Below the pieces are notes generated by a model that was given only the letters and a program-made list of their open reading frames with translations, searched no databases and was not told the origin of the DNA. The translations under genes and the position numbers were made by a program. A stretch of DNA of 64,000 bases from Allobosea sp. 67-29 (GTDB lineage: Bacteria; Pseudomonadota; Alphaproteobacteria; Rhizobiales; Beijerinckiaceae), in contig NZ_MKSQ01000026.1 of the NCBI RefSeq assembly GCF_001898115.1, positions 248,001 through 312,000 on the forward strand, read 5' to 3'. Shown here one piece after another: positions 8,882 through 16,838 of the stretch (position 1 is its first letter; each line of letters opens with the position of its first letter).

Positions 8882-9448
8882 TCAGGCCGACAGGCGCTGT
8901 TCCGGCACGGTGCCGGGCAGATCGCCCATGAGCGGCCAGTTGCGGTCCTGTTCGGAGATTTCGGTGATGGCCAGCGGCCAGGCGATGCCGAAGGCGGGGT
9001 CGTCGAAGCGCATGCCCTTCGCGGCCGCCGGCGTGTAGAAGGCCGAGGTCATGTAGTGCATCTCGGTGTCGGGCTGCAGGGTCTGGTAGCCATGCGCGCA
9101 GCCCTCCGGCAGATAGAGCATGCGGCCGTTGTCCCCGCTCAGCTCGACGCCGTGCCAGTTGCCATAGCTCGGCGATTCCGGCCGCAGGTCCAGCACCACG
9201 TCGAACATCGCCCCGCGCGTGCAGCGCACCAGCTTGGCTTCCCTGGCCGGCGCCTCCTGGAAATGCATGCCGCGGACCGTCCCGCGCTTCGTGCTGAAGC
9301 CCAGATTGGCCTGAACCGGATCGAAGACGATGCCGTGCTCGGCGAATTCCTTAAGGCACCAGGCCCGCATGAAGCGGCCCCGTGCATCGGCATGCGGAGC
9401 GGGATCGATGACTACCGCCCCCGGAATATTCGTCTTCGCGAAGTGCAT
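8882..9448 (-). CDS. RfbC-type dTDP-4-dehydrorhamnose 3,5-epimerase family protein
   Basis: Cupin epimerase of 188 residues. Family motifs are DARGRFMRAWC near residue 22, QANLGFSTKRGTVRGMHFQ with the catalytic His, and YLPEGCAHGYQTLQP with the second conserved His. The classical enzyme epimerises dTDP-4-keto-6-deoxyglucose at C3 and C5. No dTDP-glucose genes (rfbA, rfbB, rfbD) are in the window, while CDP-glucose genes flank it. It therefore more likely acts on a CDP-4-keto-6-deoxy sugar, and I leave the rfbC symbol off. Confidence in the fold is high; the substrate is inferred. Confidence 0.88.
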   Translation of the reverse strand: MHFAKTNIPGAVVIDPAPHADARGRFMRAWCLKEFAEHGIVFDPVQANLGFSTKRGTVRGMHFQEAPAREAKLVRCTRGAMFDVVLDLRPESPSYGNWHGVELSGDNGRMLYLPEGCAHGYQTLQPDTEMHYMTSAFYTPAAAKGMRFDDPAFGIAWPLAITEISEQDRNWPLMGDLPGTVPEQRLSA

Positions 9449-9569
9449 CCCCAGCCCTCGAAAATCAGGCCCTGTACCTGATTAATGGCGGGAGCATTGC
9501 GGTGTTCCGGCGCGAAAGCTCTGCGTAGCCACGCATCTTCTTGGAGCGCCCGGAGAAGCTTTCGCTCGC

Positions 9570-11024
9570 TCAGACGGAGGCGGATGCTTTTGCAGCGCGG
9601 AAGAGATCGAGATACAGCGCCTTCTCGCCGGCGATGAGCAGAAGCGCCGACAGATAGGCTGCCCCGAACGAGCCGACATCCAGCAGCAATCGCAGGACCG
9701 GCGCCATCGACGGCGGGCACAGGCTGTGCACGCCGAAGCCGACGAGCGCCGCGATCGCGCACGCGGCCAGCGGGCTCATCAGCGCTCCGGCGAACTCCCG
9801 GACACGCACGCCGGTGCCGTGAAGCGCCCAGATCGTGATCGGAATCACCTTGAGCACCATCACAGACGAATAGGCCAGCGCGACGCCGTGCGGGCCATAG
9901 GGCAGTCCGATCGCGATGCCGGCGACCATGAACGAGGCGGAGAACAGCCCGATATGGACGCCGCGGCGGATCAGGCCGAGAGCATTGAGCAGCCAGCCGA
10001 GCGGGCTGGAGATCGCGAAGACCAGCATCGTCGGCGCCAAGGTCCGGAAGATCTCGATGGCGCTCGTCCATTTCGGGCCCAGCACCACCAGGATCACGTC
10101 ATCGGCGAAGAGCCCGCACACGACCGTCAGCGGCAAGGTCAGCGTCACCACCAGGGAATAGCCCTTCAGGAAGTAGCGGCGCAGACGGTCGAGGTCTCCC
10201 CGCGTCCGCGACAGCGCGGCGAAGGCGACCTCGCCGATGGTGATGTTGAGATTCTCGGTGGGGAAATTGATCAGGTAGAAGGCCCGGCTATAGAGGCCGG
10301 TCGCCTCCGTTCCCCAGACGCGGCCAAGCAGAAGCTTGTCGGTGTTGATGGTGATGTAGGACAGGAAGCCGGTGAGCGTCGTGCCGCCGCCGAACCGCAG
10401 CATGGAACGCAGCCCCGGGACCATCCTCGGCCGACCCGGCATCCAGCCCGCCGACAGCCACAGGCCGACGGTCGTGGCCAACGGCAAGGTGATCGTCATC
10501 GAAACGATCGCCCAATAGCCATAGCCGGCCACCGCCATTCCGACCGAGACGGCCGTTGCGACCACCAGCGCACAGATGTCGATCTTCGCGGATGTCCCGA
10601 AGGCGAGCCTCCTCTGGAGCAGCGCCCCGTGCTGCACACCCGCCGCGGTGATCAGGAAGGTGAAGGCGATGACGTCCATGATGGCGAGGAGACGCGGCTC
10701 GCGGTAGAAGGCGCTGACCATCGGGGCGGCCACGATGGCCAGCAGCGTCAGCAGGGCACCGAAGGAGAGATTGAGCCAGAACAACGCCGAGGATTCGGCC
10801 TCGCTCAGCGAGTCCCGCTGGATCGCCGCCTGGAACAGGCCGAAACAGCCGAACATGTTCAGCACGCCGGTAAAGGCCGTCACCATGGTGACCAGCCCGT
10901 AATCCTCCGGGGTCAGCAGGCGGCCGAGCACCATCAGGGCCATGATCCGGATGGCGAAACCGAGACCGCGCGATCCGACATTGATGAGTCCGGCGCGAAC
11001 GGTTCTGCTCTTGAGGTCCTGCAT
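9570..11024 (-). CDS. Wzx-like polysaccharide flippase (MOP superfamily)
   Basis: Integral membrane protein of 484 residues that would move lipid-linked repeat units across the inner membrane. It is hydrophobic throughout, with about 12-14 predicted spans. It has the typical N-terminus GLINVGSRGLGFAIRIMALMVLGRLLTPEDYGLV seen in the LPS biosynthesis/WzxC branch (quoted in parts: residues 13-46). It also has the polar loop INTDKLLLGRVWGTEATGLYSRAF. Downstream on the strand is the epimerase gene after a 121-bp gap, in which I see nothing. Upstream, 18 bp away, is the PIG-L gene. Together with WcaJ, Wzy-like and Wza/Wzz proteins it completes a Wzx/Wzy-type EPS pathway. Confidence 0.88.
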   Translation of the reverse strand: MQDLKSRTVRAGLINVGSRGLGFAIRIMALMVLGRLLTPEDYGLVTMVTAFTGVLNMFGCFGLFQAAIQRDSLSEAESSALFWLNLSFGALLTLLAIVAAPMVSAFYREPRLLAIMDVIAFTFLITAAGVQHGALLQRRLAFGTSAKIDICALVVATAVSVGMAVAGYGYWAIVSMTITLPLATTVGLWLSAGWMPGRPRMVPGLRSMLRFGGGTTLTGFLSYITINTDKLLLGRVWGTEATGLYSRAFYLINFPTENLNITIGEVAFAALSRTRGDLDRLRRYFLKGYSLVVTLTLPLTVVCGLFADDVILVVLGPKWTSAIEIFRTLAPTMLVFAISSPLGWLLNALGLIRRGVHIGLFSASFMVAGIAIGLPYGPHGVALAYSSVMVLKVIPITIWALHGTGVRVREFAGALMSPLAACAIAALVGFGVHSLCPPSMAPVLRLLLDVGSFGAAYLSALLLIAGEKALYLDLFRAAKASASV

Positions 11025-11042
11025 GGCGATCTCGACAGCCGG

Positions 11043-11696
11043 TCAGAGCATCAGCTTGCGGGCGTAGAACGCCTCCGCATACCCGCTCGGTGCATTGCAT
11101 TCCATTCCGCGCAACCGCATCAGCGCCATGAAGGTCGCGCGGTCGAACCAGTGCTTCTGGCGCTGGGACTCGAACGCCTCGAGGATGATGTCGACCTTCC
11201 TCTGGCAAGTGTCGTTCGAGAGCGCGTTGAAGACTCCGGGCTGGCCGAGATCGCCGTCATATTTCGGAATCTCGTATTCCAGGATCAGATGGCTGCGAAA
11301 GGTGTTCCAGGTCAGCTCCGCGATCAGCCGGTGGTCCTGATGCGAATCATGCCGGTTGTGCGTGAAGATGATGTCCGGAGACACGTCCCGCTTCAGCTCC
11401 TCGAAGACGTTCTTGATCTCGGCACCGACGAAAGGCATGTATCCGTCCCGGAAGTCCTTCAGCATGAGCCGCTTCATCCGGGCGGGATCGACGAAGTGTC
11501 GGGCGGCGCTCGCCGCTTCCGCCGCACGCACGCCGTTGGCGCTGAAGACGACCCAGTGGAACACGGCATCCGGATGGTCCGCCGCGATCTGGAGCACCGT
11601 GCCGCCACAGCCGATCTCGATATCGTCGGAGTGGCAGCCCAGGCAGAGGATCTGCAGCGGGGACGAGCGGGTCCCGTCCGGCTTGAGTCGCAGCAT
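11043..11696 (-). CDS. PIG-L family deacetylase
   Basis: Zn-dependent N-deacetylase family, usually acting on GlcNAc-type or related amino sugars. The signature is at the start: LCLGCHSDDIEIGCGGT, with the HxDD-type metal motif, and later FTHNRHDSHQDHRLIAEL with the second His set. At 217 residues it matches the family length. The start ATG at 11696 follows the rfbF stop by 2 bp, so the two are co-translated. In this cluster it may remove an acetyl group from a sugar nucleotide or from the repeat unit. The substrate cannot be read from sequence. Confidence 0.87.
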   Translation of the reverse strand: MLRLKPDGTRSSPLQILCLGCHSDDIEIGCGGTVLQIAADHPDAVFHWVVFSANGVRAAEAASAARHFVDPARMKRLMLKDFRDGYMPFVGAEIKNVFEELKRDVSPDIIFTHNRHDSHQDHRLIAELTWNTFRSHLILEYEIPKYDGDLGQPGVFNALSNDTCQRKVDIILEAFESQRQKHWFDRATFMALMRLRGMECNAPSGYAEAFYARKLML

Positions 11697-11698
11697 GG

Positions 11699-12532
11699 TC
11701 AGGCCACCTGCGTCATCGCCGAGGCGGCTTTTGCCATCGCCGGATACGACACGCTGGCGCAGTCCTTCCACACCTTCCAGGGCGGGTTGGTGTCGTTGAG
11801 TTCTTCCAGCCGCTGCTTGTCCTTGAACGTGTCCATGCACTGCCAGAAGCCGGTGCACTTGTGCGCCAGCAGCGCCTGGCGCTCGATCAGCCGGGCAAAC
11901 GGTTCCCGCACCAGCTCGTCGCCGGGGTTGATGTAGTCGAAGATCGTGTGGCGGAAGACGAAGAAGCCGCCGTTGATCCAGATGTCCGAATGGCTCAGCG
12001 CCGCGACCTCGGCGACCTTGCCGTCCGATGTCGTCCTGACCATGTCGAAGCTCGCCGTGGGCTGCACCAGCAGCAGCGAGCCGACTGCGTCGCTCCGCTC
12101 CAGCTCGCCGATCATGGTCGGCAGGTGCAGGTCGCTGAGGCCGTCGCCGTAGTTCGCGAGGAAGTACTCCTCGCCCTGCAGATAGGGCTCGACGGCCTTC
12201 AGGCGCTCGCCGATCGTCGCATGCAGGCCGGTCTCGACGAAGGTGATCGTCCAGTCGTCGCTGTCCCGGTTGATGAAGTCGATCTTGCGCCCGCCGCGAG
12301 ACCAGACGAAGTCGTTCGAGATCGACTCGTCATACTTCAGGAAATAGTCCTTGATCGCGCCGCCCTTGTGGCCGAGGCACAGGATGAAGTCCTTGTGGCC
12401 GAAATGGGCGTAGTACTTCATCAGATGCCAGAGGATCGGACGCGAGCCGATCTGCACCATCGGTTTCGGGACGTCGTCGACATAGCCCCGCAGCCGCATG
12501 CCCATGCCGCCGCAAAAGAGTACGACCTTCAT
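11699..12532 (-). CDS. rfbF: Glucose-1-phosphate cytidylyltransferase
   Basis: Makes CDP-glucose from CTP and glucose-1-phosphate, the substrate of RfbG. The nucleotidyltransferase start MKVVLFCGGMGMRLRGY (residues 1-17) lacks the upstream residues of longer readings. It is followed by VQIGSRPILWHLMKYYAHFG and, further on, ANYGDGLSDLHLPTM, all characteristic of RfbF. The ATG at 12532 has a GGGAGAG site about 5 bp away, which decides the start over the one 6 codons upstream. It yields 277 residues, near the usual 257-260 plus a short tail. Confidence 0.93.
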   Translation of the reverse strand: MKVVLFCGGMGMRLRGYVDDVPKPMVQIGSRPILWHLMKYYAHFGHKDFILCLGHKGGAIKDYFLKYDESISNDFVWSRGGRKIDFINRDSDDWTITFVETGLHATIGERLKAVEPYLQGEEYFLANYGDGLSDLHLPTMIGELERSDAVGSLLLVQPTASFDMVRTTSDGKVAEVAALSHSDIWINGGFFVFRHTIFDYINPGDELVREPFARLIERQALLAHKCTGFWQCMDTFKDKQRLEELNDTNPPWKVWKDCASVSYPAMAKAASAMTQVA

Positions 12533-12579
12533 GATGCTCTCCCTCTGCAAATCGCCGCCTGCAGGCGAGGCGGCCTGTC

Positions 12580-14139
12580 TCAGAATGCCGCCAGAGCCTT
12601 CGGCTCCGCCGCGCCGTCGTCGCGATAACGTTTCATGGTCGCTTCATCGGCCATGTTGAGGATCGTCCCGACTACCTTGAACCGGGCCTGGCCCGCCGAC
12701 TGGAAGGCCTGCCGGACGAGTTCCGACCGGGTCTCGCCCCATTTCGTCACCAGCACGAAGCCATCCAGCGCGTCCGCGGCGGCTCGCACCTGCGGGCCGG
12801 CGACCAGTGACGGCATGTCGACGATGACGGCGTCGTAGGAGACTTCCGCGGCGCCGAGGACGTCCTGCAGAAGCCGCCGCGGCATCAGCCGGTCGCCGCT
12901 GCCCAGGCGCTCGGCCAGGGGGAGAACGTCCAGTCCGGGCTGGATGCTCGCGATACCGTCGAGCACGTCTGCCGGCGGATGCCGTCCCGCGACCGGCGGA
13001 TTCTGCGACAGGCTCGCGACCCAGCGCGAGAGGGCCGGGTTTTCCGGCACCGCGTCGACGAGCAGCACGCGCTTTCCGGCGGCCGCCACGGTCTGCGCCA
13101 GGCTGATGGCGAGTGTCGTCGCGCCCTCTCCGGGCATGGTGGACGTGACGCCGACCGCCTGGAAGCCGCCGGGAGCGACGTCCTGCATCATGGCGGCCAT
13201 GCGCCGCAGCACCGGCCGCCCCGATGCGATCAGGCGACGGGCCGAAGCGTCCTCCTGCCAGGCACTGACCCCGCGGAAGCGCGGCACCGTGCCGAGGCAC
13301 TCCAGACCCAGGACGTATTCCATCTGCCGCTCGCTGCGGACCGTGTCGTCGATGGCATCGAGCAGAAGAGCGAGTGCGGCGGCCGCAGCCAGCCCGGAGA
13401 GGGCTGCAGCGACGAGAACGAGCGCAGCCGGAAGGCCATCCTTCCTCACCGGCGGTTCAGCCTCCGAGATGACCTGGGCGCTGGGTCCAAGGCTCTGATA
13501 GATCTCGCGCAGCGTCGGCGCCTTGGAGGACGCGGCATCGGAAGCCCGGGCGCGCTCCTGGAGATAGGTCTGCACCACCGTGTTGACGATGCGCGCCGCC
13601 TTTTGCGGATCGACGCCCGCGAAGCTCACGGTGACCATATGGCTGGTTCCGACCTGGCGGACGCCGAGCCTGCTGCGCAAGCTTTCCAGGGCGGCGCGAA
13701 AGGCGGGGCTGTTCACGGCACCCTGTGCGGCTCCGCTCTCCCCGGCCACGGCAGGGGGCGGCGCGGCCCCCGCGAATTCGGAATCGCGTGCAAGCTTCAG
13801 CGCCTCAACGACCTTGCCCAGAACATTTCCCGATCGAAGCAGCTCGATCTGGTTCTGGACCATCGGAAGATCGGCCCGGCCGGGCAGAATCGCCTGATCC
13901 GGTCCCGTCAGGACCTGCCGGATATAGATCAACAGCTGGCTCGAGGCCGTGTAGGTCGCAGGCCGCAACTGCGTGTAGAGCGCGGCGAGCGCCAAGCCTG
14001 CCAGGGCTCCGATCGCTAGCAGCCGCTTGCGGTTGCGAAGGCTTCCCAGGCCGAAGGAGGGACGTGGCCGCACTTCGATGCGGCTCTCGAACGTGTCCGT
14101 GCCGGGAATGATCTGCGGGCGGCTTCTCGTGTCCATCAT
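12580..14139 (-). CDS. Wzz/BY-kinase-like EPS chain-length protein with degenerate Walker A
   Basis: Inner-membrane polysaccharide co-polymerase of about 519 residues. The N-terminal part is a Wzz domain: a membrane span near 40-60 (RLLAIGALAGLALAALYTQL), a periplasmic region and a second span near 235-260. The cytoplasmic C-terminal part resembles a tyrosine autokinase (VTSTMPGEGATTLAISLAQTV, KRVLLVDAVPENP, YDAVIVDMPSLVAG). The Walker A lysine is replaced by Ala (GEGATT), and no tyrosine cluster is seen at the C-terminus, so kinase activity is doubtful. I use the ATG at 14139; the next codon is also ATG, and the ribosome site is weak. A second protein of the same design lies at 33825-35324. 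Confidence 0.83.
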   Translation of the reverse strand: MMDTRSRPQIIPGTDTFESRIEVRPRPSFGLGSLRNRKRLLAIGALAGLALAALYTQLRPATYTASSQLLIYIRQVLTGPDQAILPGRADLPMVQNQIELLRSGNVLGKVVEALKLARDSEFAGAAPPPAVAGESGAAQGAVNSPAFRAALESLRSRLGVRQVGTSHMVTVSFAGVDPQKAARIVNTVVQTYLQERARASDAASSKAPTLREIYQSLGPSAQVISEAEPPVRKDGLPAALVLVAAALSGLAAAAALALLLDAIDDTVRSERQMEYVLGLECLGTVPRFRGVSAWQEDASARRLIASGRPVLRRMAAMMQDVAPGGFQAVGVTSTMPGEGATTLAISLAQTVAAAGKRVLLVDAVPENPALSRWVASLSQNPPVAGRHPPADVLDGIASIQPGLDVLPLAERLGSGDRLMPRRLLQDVLGAAEVSYDAVIVDMPSLVAGPQVRAAADALDGFVLVTKWGETRSELVRQAFQSAGQARFKVVGTILNMADEATMKRYRDDGAAEPKALAAF

Positions 14140-14442
14140 GCACTTCAATCAAAGGGGACCCCGTCGCCGGGCATCCGGTTCGGCTCGACAGACTTGCTCA
14201 AAGGGGACGCCGGGCCGCCGGAGCGGCCCTGTCGGGTTGAGACCAGATCACTGGCGCCCGCCCCCACCCGGCGGCTGGCGCCTGCAGTGGCCTTCACAGA
14301 GCAAACGCAGGGTGATCTGCCGCCGTTCCTGCGCCCGAGCTCGCGCTTGTCTCGATCGCCTCCGGGGGTCTCCGGATAAGCGACAACCCGCCGTGCCGGC
14401 AGGGATATCGGCGCCCTCGCGTCGGTGGTGGGCGGACTGGCG
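14140..14442. other. Intergenic region with direct repeats and a hairpin
   Basis: This region upstream of the Wzz-like gene has no credible gene. It holds two copies of TCAAAGGGGAC (14149-14159 and 14198-14208, 49 bp apart) and a hairpin GGGCCGC-cgga-GCGGCCC (14212-14229). The repeats read GTCCCCTTTGA toward the downstream gene and could be regulator half-sites. The hairpin could attenuate transcripts coming from the polymerase gene. Confidence 0.4.
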
Positions 14443-15465
14443 TCAGGCGCGTCTTCGCGCACCCTGGGGAGCCGCCATGCGCTCCCGCTCCAGCCAGGCG
14501 CAGATCGTCCCCATCACGAACCAGAAGTACCAGTTGAAGGACAGGTAGAAATGCATGTTGTCCGAATAGGACTCGAGCACATAGGCCAGCAGCAGGCAGG
14601 AGATGATCAGGATGCCGGGAGGATCGCGGCGCCATCCCCGCAGCAGCCGCCAGGCGACAGAGCCGAGCAGCCAGACCAGCGCGAGCGCGCCCGGAAGCCC
14701 CAACTCAAAGCTCATCTGCAGATAGAAGTTGTGACCGTCGATGCCTTGCGGGCCGACCAGCGCAAAGAAATGCGGTGTCGAGGGCTTGAACGACTCCAGG
14801 CCGTGGCCGAGGAGCGGTCGCTCCAGCACTTGCGGAATCGCTGATTCCCACAAAGCCTGCCGCCAGACATAGGAATTCAGCCGTGTGGTGTCGTTGAGCT
14901 GCGAGAAGCTGTCGACCTCCGTCGCCGCCGTGATGTCGGTCAACCGGTCCAGCAGGCTCGGATTCGCGACGAAGAGCAGCGGGACGAGCAGCAGGCCGGC
15001 GAGAAAGCGGCGGTCGATCCCAAACGCATAGACCAGAAACATCACCCCGCATGCGCCCCAGGCGCTGCGCGTCTTGGTGAGCAGCAGGAATGCGACCAGC
15101 AGAGGAATGTATAGCGTGACCAGCAGGCGCAGCCGCGGCGAAGCCCGAACGATGTCCGACGCCCTGACGTAGAGGGCCAGGCCCAGCACCAGCACCAGAT
15201 AGAAGGCGTAGATGTTCGGATGGGAGAAGGTGCTCTGCAGCCGGAACTCCTCCAGGTCGGAAATCCCGCGCGCGATGTCGACGAAGGCATAGAGCGACGG
15301 CGGGATCGACGACGCGATCACCAGCAGGACGAGGCGGGAGACGTCGCGTGTCGAGCGCAGGATGAAGAACGGCATCGCGAAGAAGGCCCAGTAGGACAGC
15401 ATGACGAAGGCGAGCCGCGCCGCCGCCTTGAAGTCCGGGGCGTAGAGCGTCGAGCTGAAGGCCAT
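14443..15465 (-). CDS. O-antigen ligase/polymerase (Wzy_C) family, C-terminal part of split gene
   Basis: Polytopic membrane protein of 340 residues with about 8-9 spans and the Wzy_C/WaaL core. It has a transmembrane start (AFVMLSYWAFFAMPFFI), TKTRSAWGACGVMFLV, and a large periplasmic loop with NDTTRLNSYVWRQALWES and PLLGHGLESF. The conserved HNFYLQMSFELGLPGAL follows. It would polymerise EPS repeat units or ligate chains. The family is normally 400-450 residues, and the first spans are missing here. They are found in the adjacent reading frame just upstream (15465-15788), joined by a TGATG stop/start overlap. Either this is one gene broken by a 1-bp indel, or two coupled halves. Confidence 0.8.
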   Translation of the reverse strand: MAFSSTLYAPDFKAAARLAFVMLSYWAFFAMPFFILRSTRDVSRLVLLVIASSIPPSLYAFVDIARGISDLEEFRLQSTFSHPNIYAFYLVLVLGLALYVRASDIVRASPRLRLLVTLYIPLLVAFLLLTKTRSAWGACGVMFLVYAFGIDRRFLAGLLLVPLLFVANPSLLDRLTDITAATEVDSFSQLNDTTRLNSYVWRQALWESAIPQVLERPLLGHGLESFKPSTPHFFALVGPQGIDGHNFYLQMSFELGLPGALALVWLLGSVAWRLLRGWRRDPPGILIISCLLLAYVLESYSDNMHFYLSFNWYFWFVMGTICAWLERERMAAPQGARRRA

Positions 15466-15788
15466 CAGCAGGAACGGCCCCAGATCGCGAGGACAGGGAA
15501 TGGCGCCTTCAGCGGCGCCTGCAGGAGGAAGAAGCCGGCCACCGCTATCGCGAGCACGTTGAAGAGGGCGCCGACCCCCATCCCTCCGCCGGAATCGCCT
15601 CCCAGCGCATTGAAGACCGGATCCGCCGAAGCCCGGACCAGCAGGACGGCGAAGACGATGCCGCGCAGCACGCGCCAGATCGCCTCAACATTGGCGGCGC
15701 GAACCGAGCAGCTCGCCCGGCCGCGATCAGGGGCCGACCGCGCCATGTCGCCGGAGAGGGTATCGATCGCGTCCGACGCGAACCTCAT
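15465..15788 (-). CDS. N-terminal part of the split O-antigen ligase/polymerase gene
   Basis: 107 residues with an N-terminal cytoplasmic tail and two hydrophobic segments (VLRGIVFAVLLVRASADPVF and GALFNVLAIAVAGFFLL), as at the start of Wzy_C proteins. The frame ends in VLAIWGRSC then a stop. The other frame reads LGPFLLMAFSSTLYAPDF into the downstream gene. Adding one G to the run at about 15490-15493 would give continuous AIWGPFLLMAFSS and a normal 447-residue protein. The ATG at 15788 overlaps the stop of the glycosyltransferase upstream by 4 bp, so this really is the gene start. It may be a pseudogene, a sequencing error or a programmed shift. Confidence 0.65.
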   Translation of the reverse strand: MRFASDAIDTLSGDMARSAPDRGRASCSVRAANVEAIWRVLRGIVFAVLLVRASADPVFNALGGDSGGGMGVGALFNVLAIAVAGFFLLQAPLKAPFPVLAIWGRSC

Positions 15789-16798
15789 GCTCCAAGCTCC
15801 CTTGCCGTGATCCGGGCCTCGCGAAGAGGCCTGCCCGCACCATTCGCCTCGCGGATCGGTTGCAGCCAGGGCTCGACCTCCTGGCGCCATTGCAGCGGAA
15901 CCGCCCCGGCCGCCCGGGACTGGCCCAGCCGGTCCAGCAGGCGCGGCGCGGCGAGCGCGCCGGCTGCGCGCGGCAGCTCGCGCCAGCGGCCGTGCCTGAA
16001 GGCCAGCCCGGCAAAGATGGCCGCGGCCGGCAGGCGCGCGCCCGCTCGCAGCAATTGCCTCGCGAGATAGCGCTCGTGCCCCGCCTCGTCGGATGTAACG
16101 CCATGAGCGGCCGCAAGAGCCGCATAGCGCTCGGCGATGGTCAGCCTACCGGCCCGCATCGGATGGACGTTCATCGACAGCGACTGCCGGCCCAGCCGAT
16201 AGGCGATCAATGGCCGGTCGACCGCGGCCAGCGGCGAATGCAGCGCCAGCCTGATCCAGAGGTCCCAATCCTCCGAGCCGCGCAGCCCCGGATCGAACCC
16301 GCCGACATCCCTCAGCACGCCGCGTTCGGCGATGACGCTGGACCCCGTCGGAATCCGATTGCTTTGCAGCAGGCGCGCCAGCACGTCCCCGCCTTCGACA
16401 TGGTGATGGCCGATGATCCCCAGATCCTCGTCGACGACGGCAACGCCCGTGCAGGACCATCTTTCCGAGCCGGCGCGCATCGCGGCGAGCTGAAGCCTCA
16501 ACTTGTCAGGCGCCCAGAGATCGTCATCGTCGCAGAATGCGATCCAGCGCCCACCCGCATGGGCGATGCCCGCATTCCGCGCCGCCGAGATGAAGCGGGG
16601 TTCGGCGTGACGGACCACCTTGACCCGCGTGTCAGTCGCGGCAAGGCCGGCGAGCCAGGCTTCGGTACCGTCGCTCGAGCCGTCATCGACCACCACGAGC
16701 TCGATCGCCACACCCTGTTGGCGCAGGATCGCATTGACCGCCTGCGGCAGGATCCGCCTGCGGTTGTGCGTCGGCACCACGACGGAAACATCGATCAT
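15785..16798 (-). CDS. Glycosyltransferase family 2
   Basis: GT-A type transferase of 337 residues. The N-terminus MIDVSVVVPTHNRRRILPQA, VVDDGSSDGTEAWLAGL and the metal motif FCDDDDLWAPDK (near residues 88-99) are typical. The C-terminal 130 residues are Ala/Arg-rich and less conserved. It starts at the ATG at 16798; longer readings upstream are Arg/Ser-rich and look untranslated. It overlaps the O-antigen-ligase-like gene by 4 bp. It probably adds one sugar of the EPS repeat; specificity is unknown. Confidence 0.87.
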   Translation of the reverse strand: MIDVSVVVPTHNRRRILPQAVNAILRQQGVAIELVVVDDGSSDGTEAWLAGLAATDTRVKVVRHAEPRFISAARNAGIAHAGGRWIAFCDDDDLWAPDKLRLQLAAMRAGSERWSCTGVAVVDEDLGIIGHHHVEGGDVLARLLQSNRIPTGSSVIAERGVLRDVGGFDPGLRGSEDWDLWIRLALHSPLAAVDRPLIAYRLGRQSLSMNVHPMRAGRLTIAERYAALAAAHGVTSDEAGHERYLARQLLRAGARLPAAAIFAGLAFRHGRWRELPRAAGALAAPRLLDRLGQSRAAGAVPLQWRQEVEPWLQPIREANGAGRPLREARITARELGA

Positions 16799-16838
16799 GC
16801 GCGGCCCCTCGCCCGTATCGCCGCCAGCCCCCGCATCG

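Noticed and set aside
8882..9448. Standard dTDP-rhamnose pathway
   Set aside because: Only an RfbC-type epimerase is present. rfbA, rfbB and rfbD are missing and CDP-glucose genes surround it.
15465..15500. Programmed -1 frameshift in the O-antigen ligase-like gene
   Set aside because: There is a G-run but no clear slippery heptamer or downstream pseudoknot that I could support. An indel or sequencing error is simpler.
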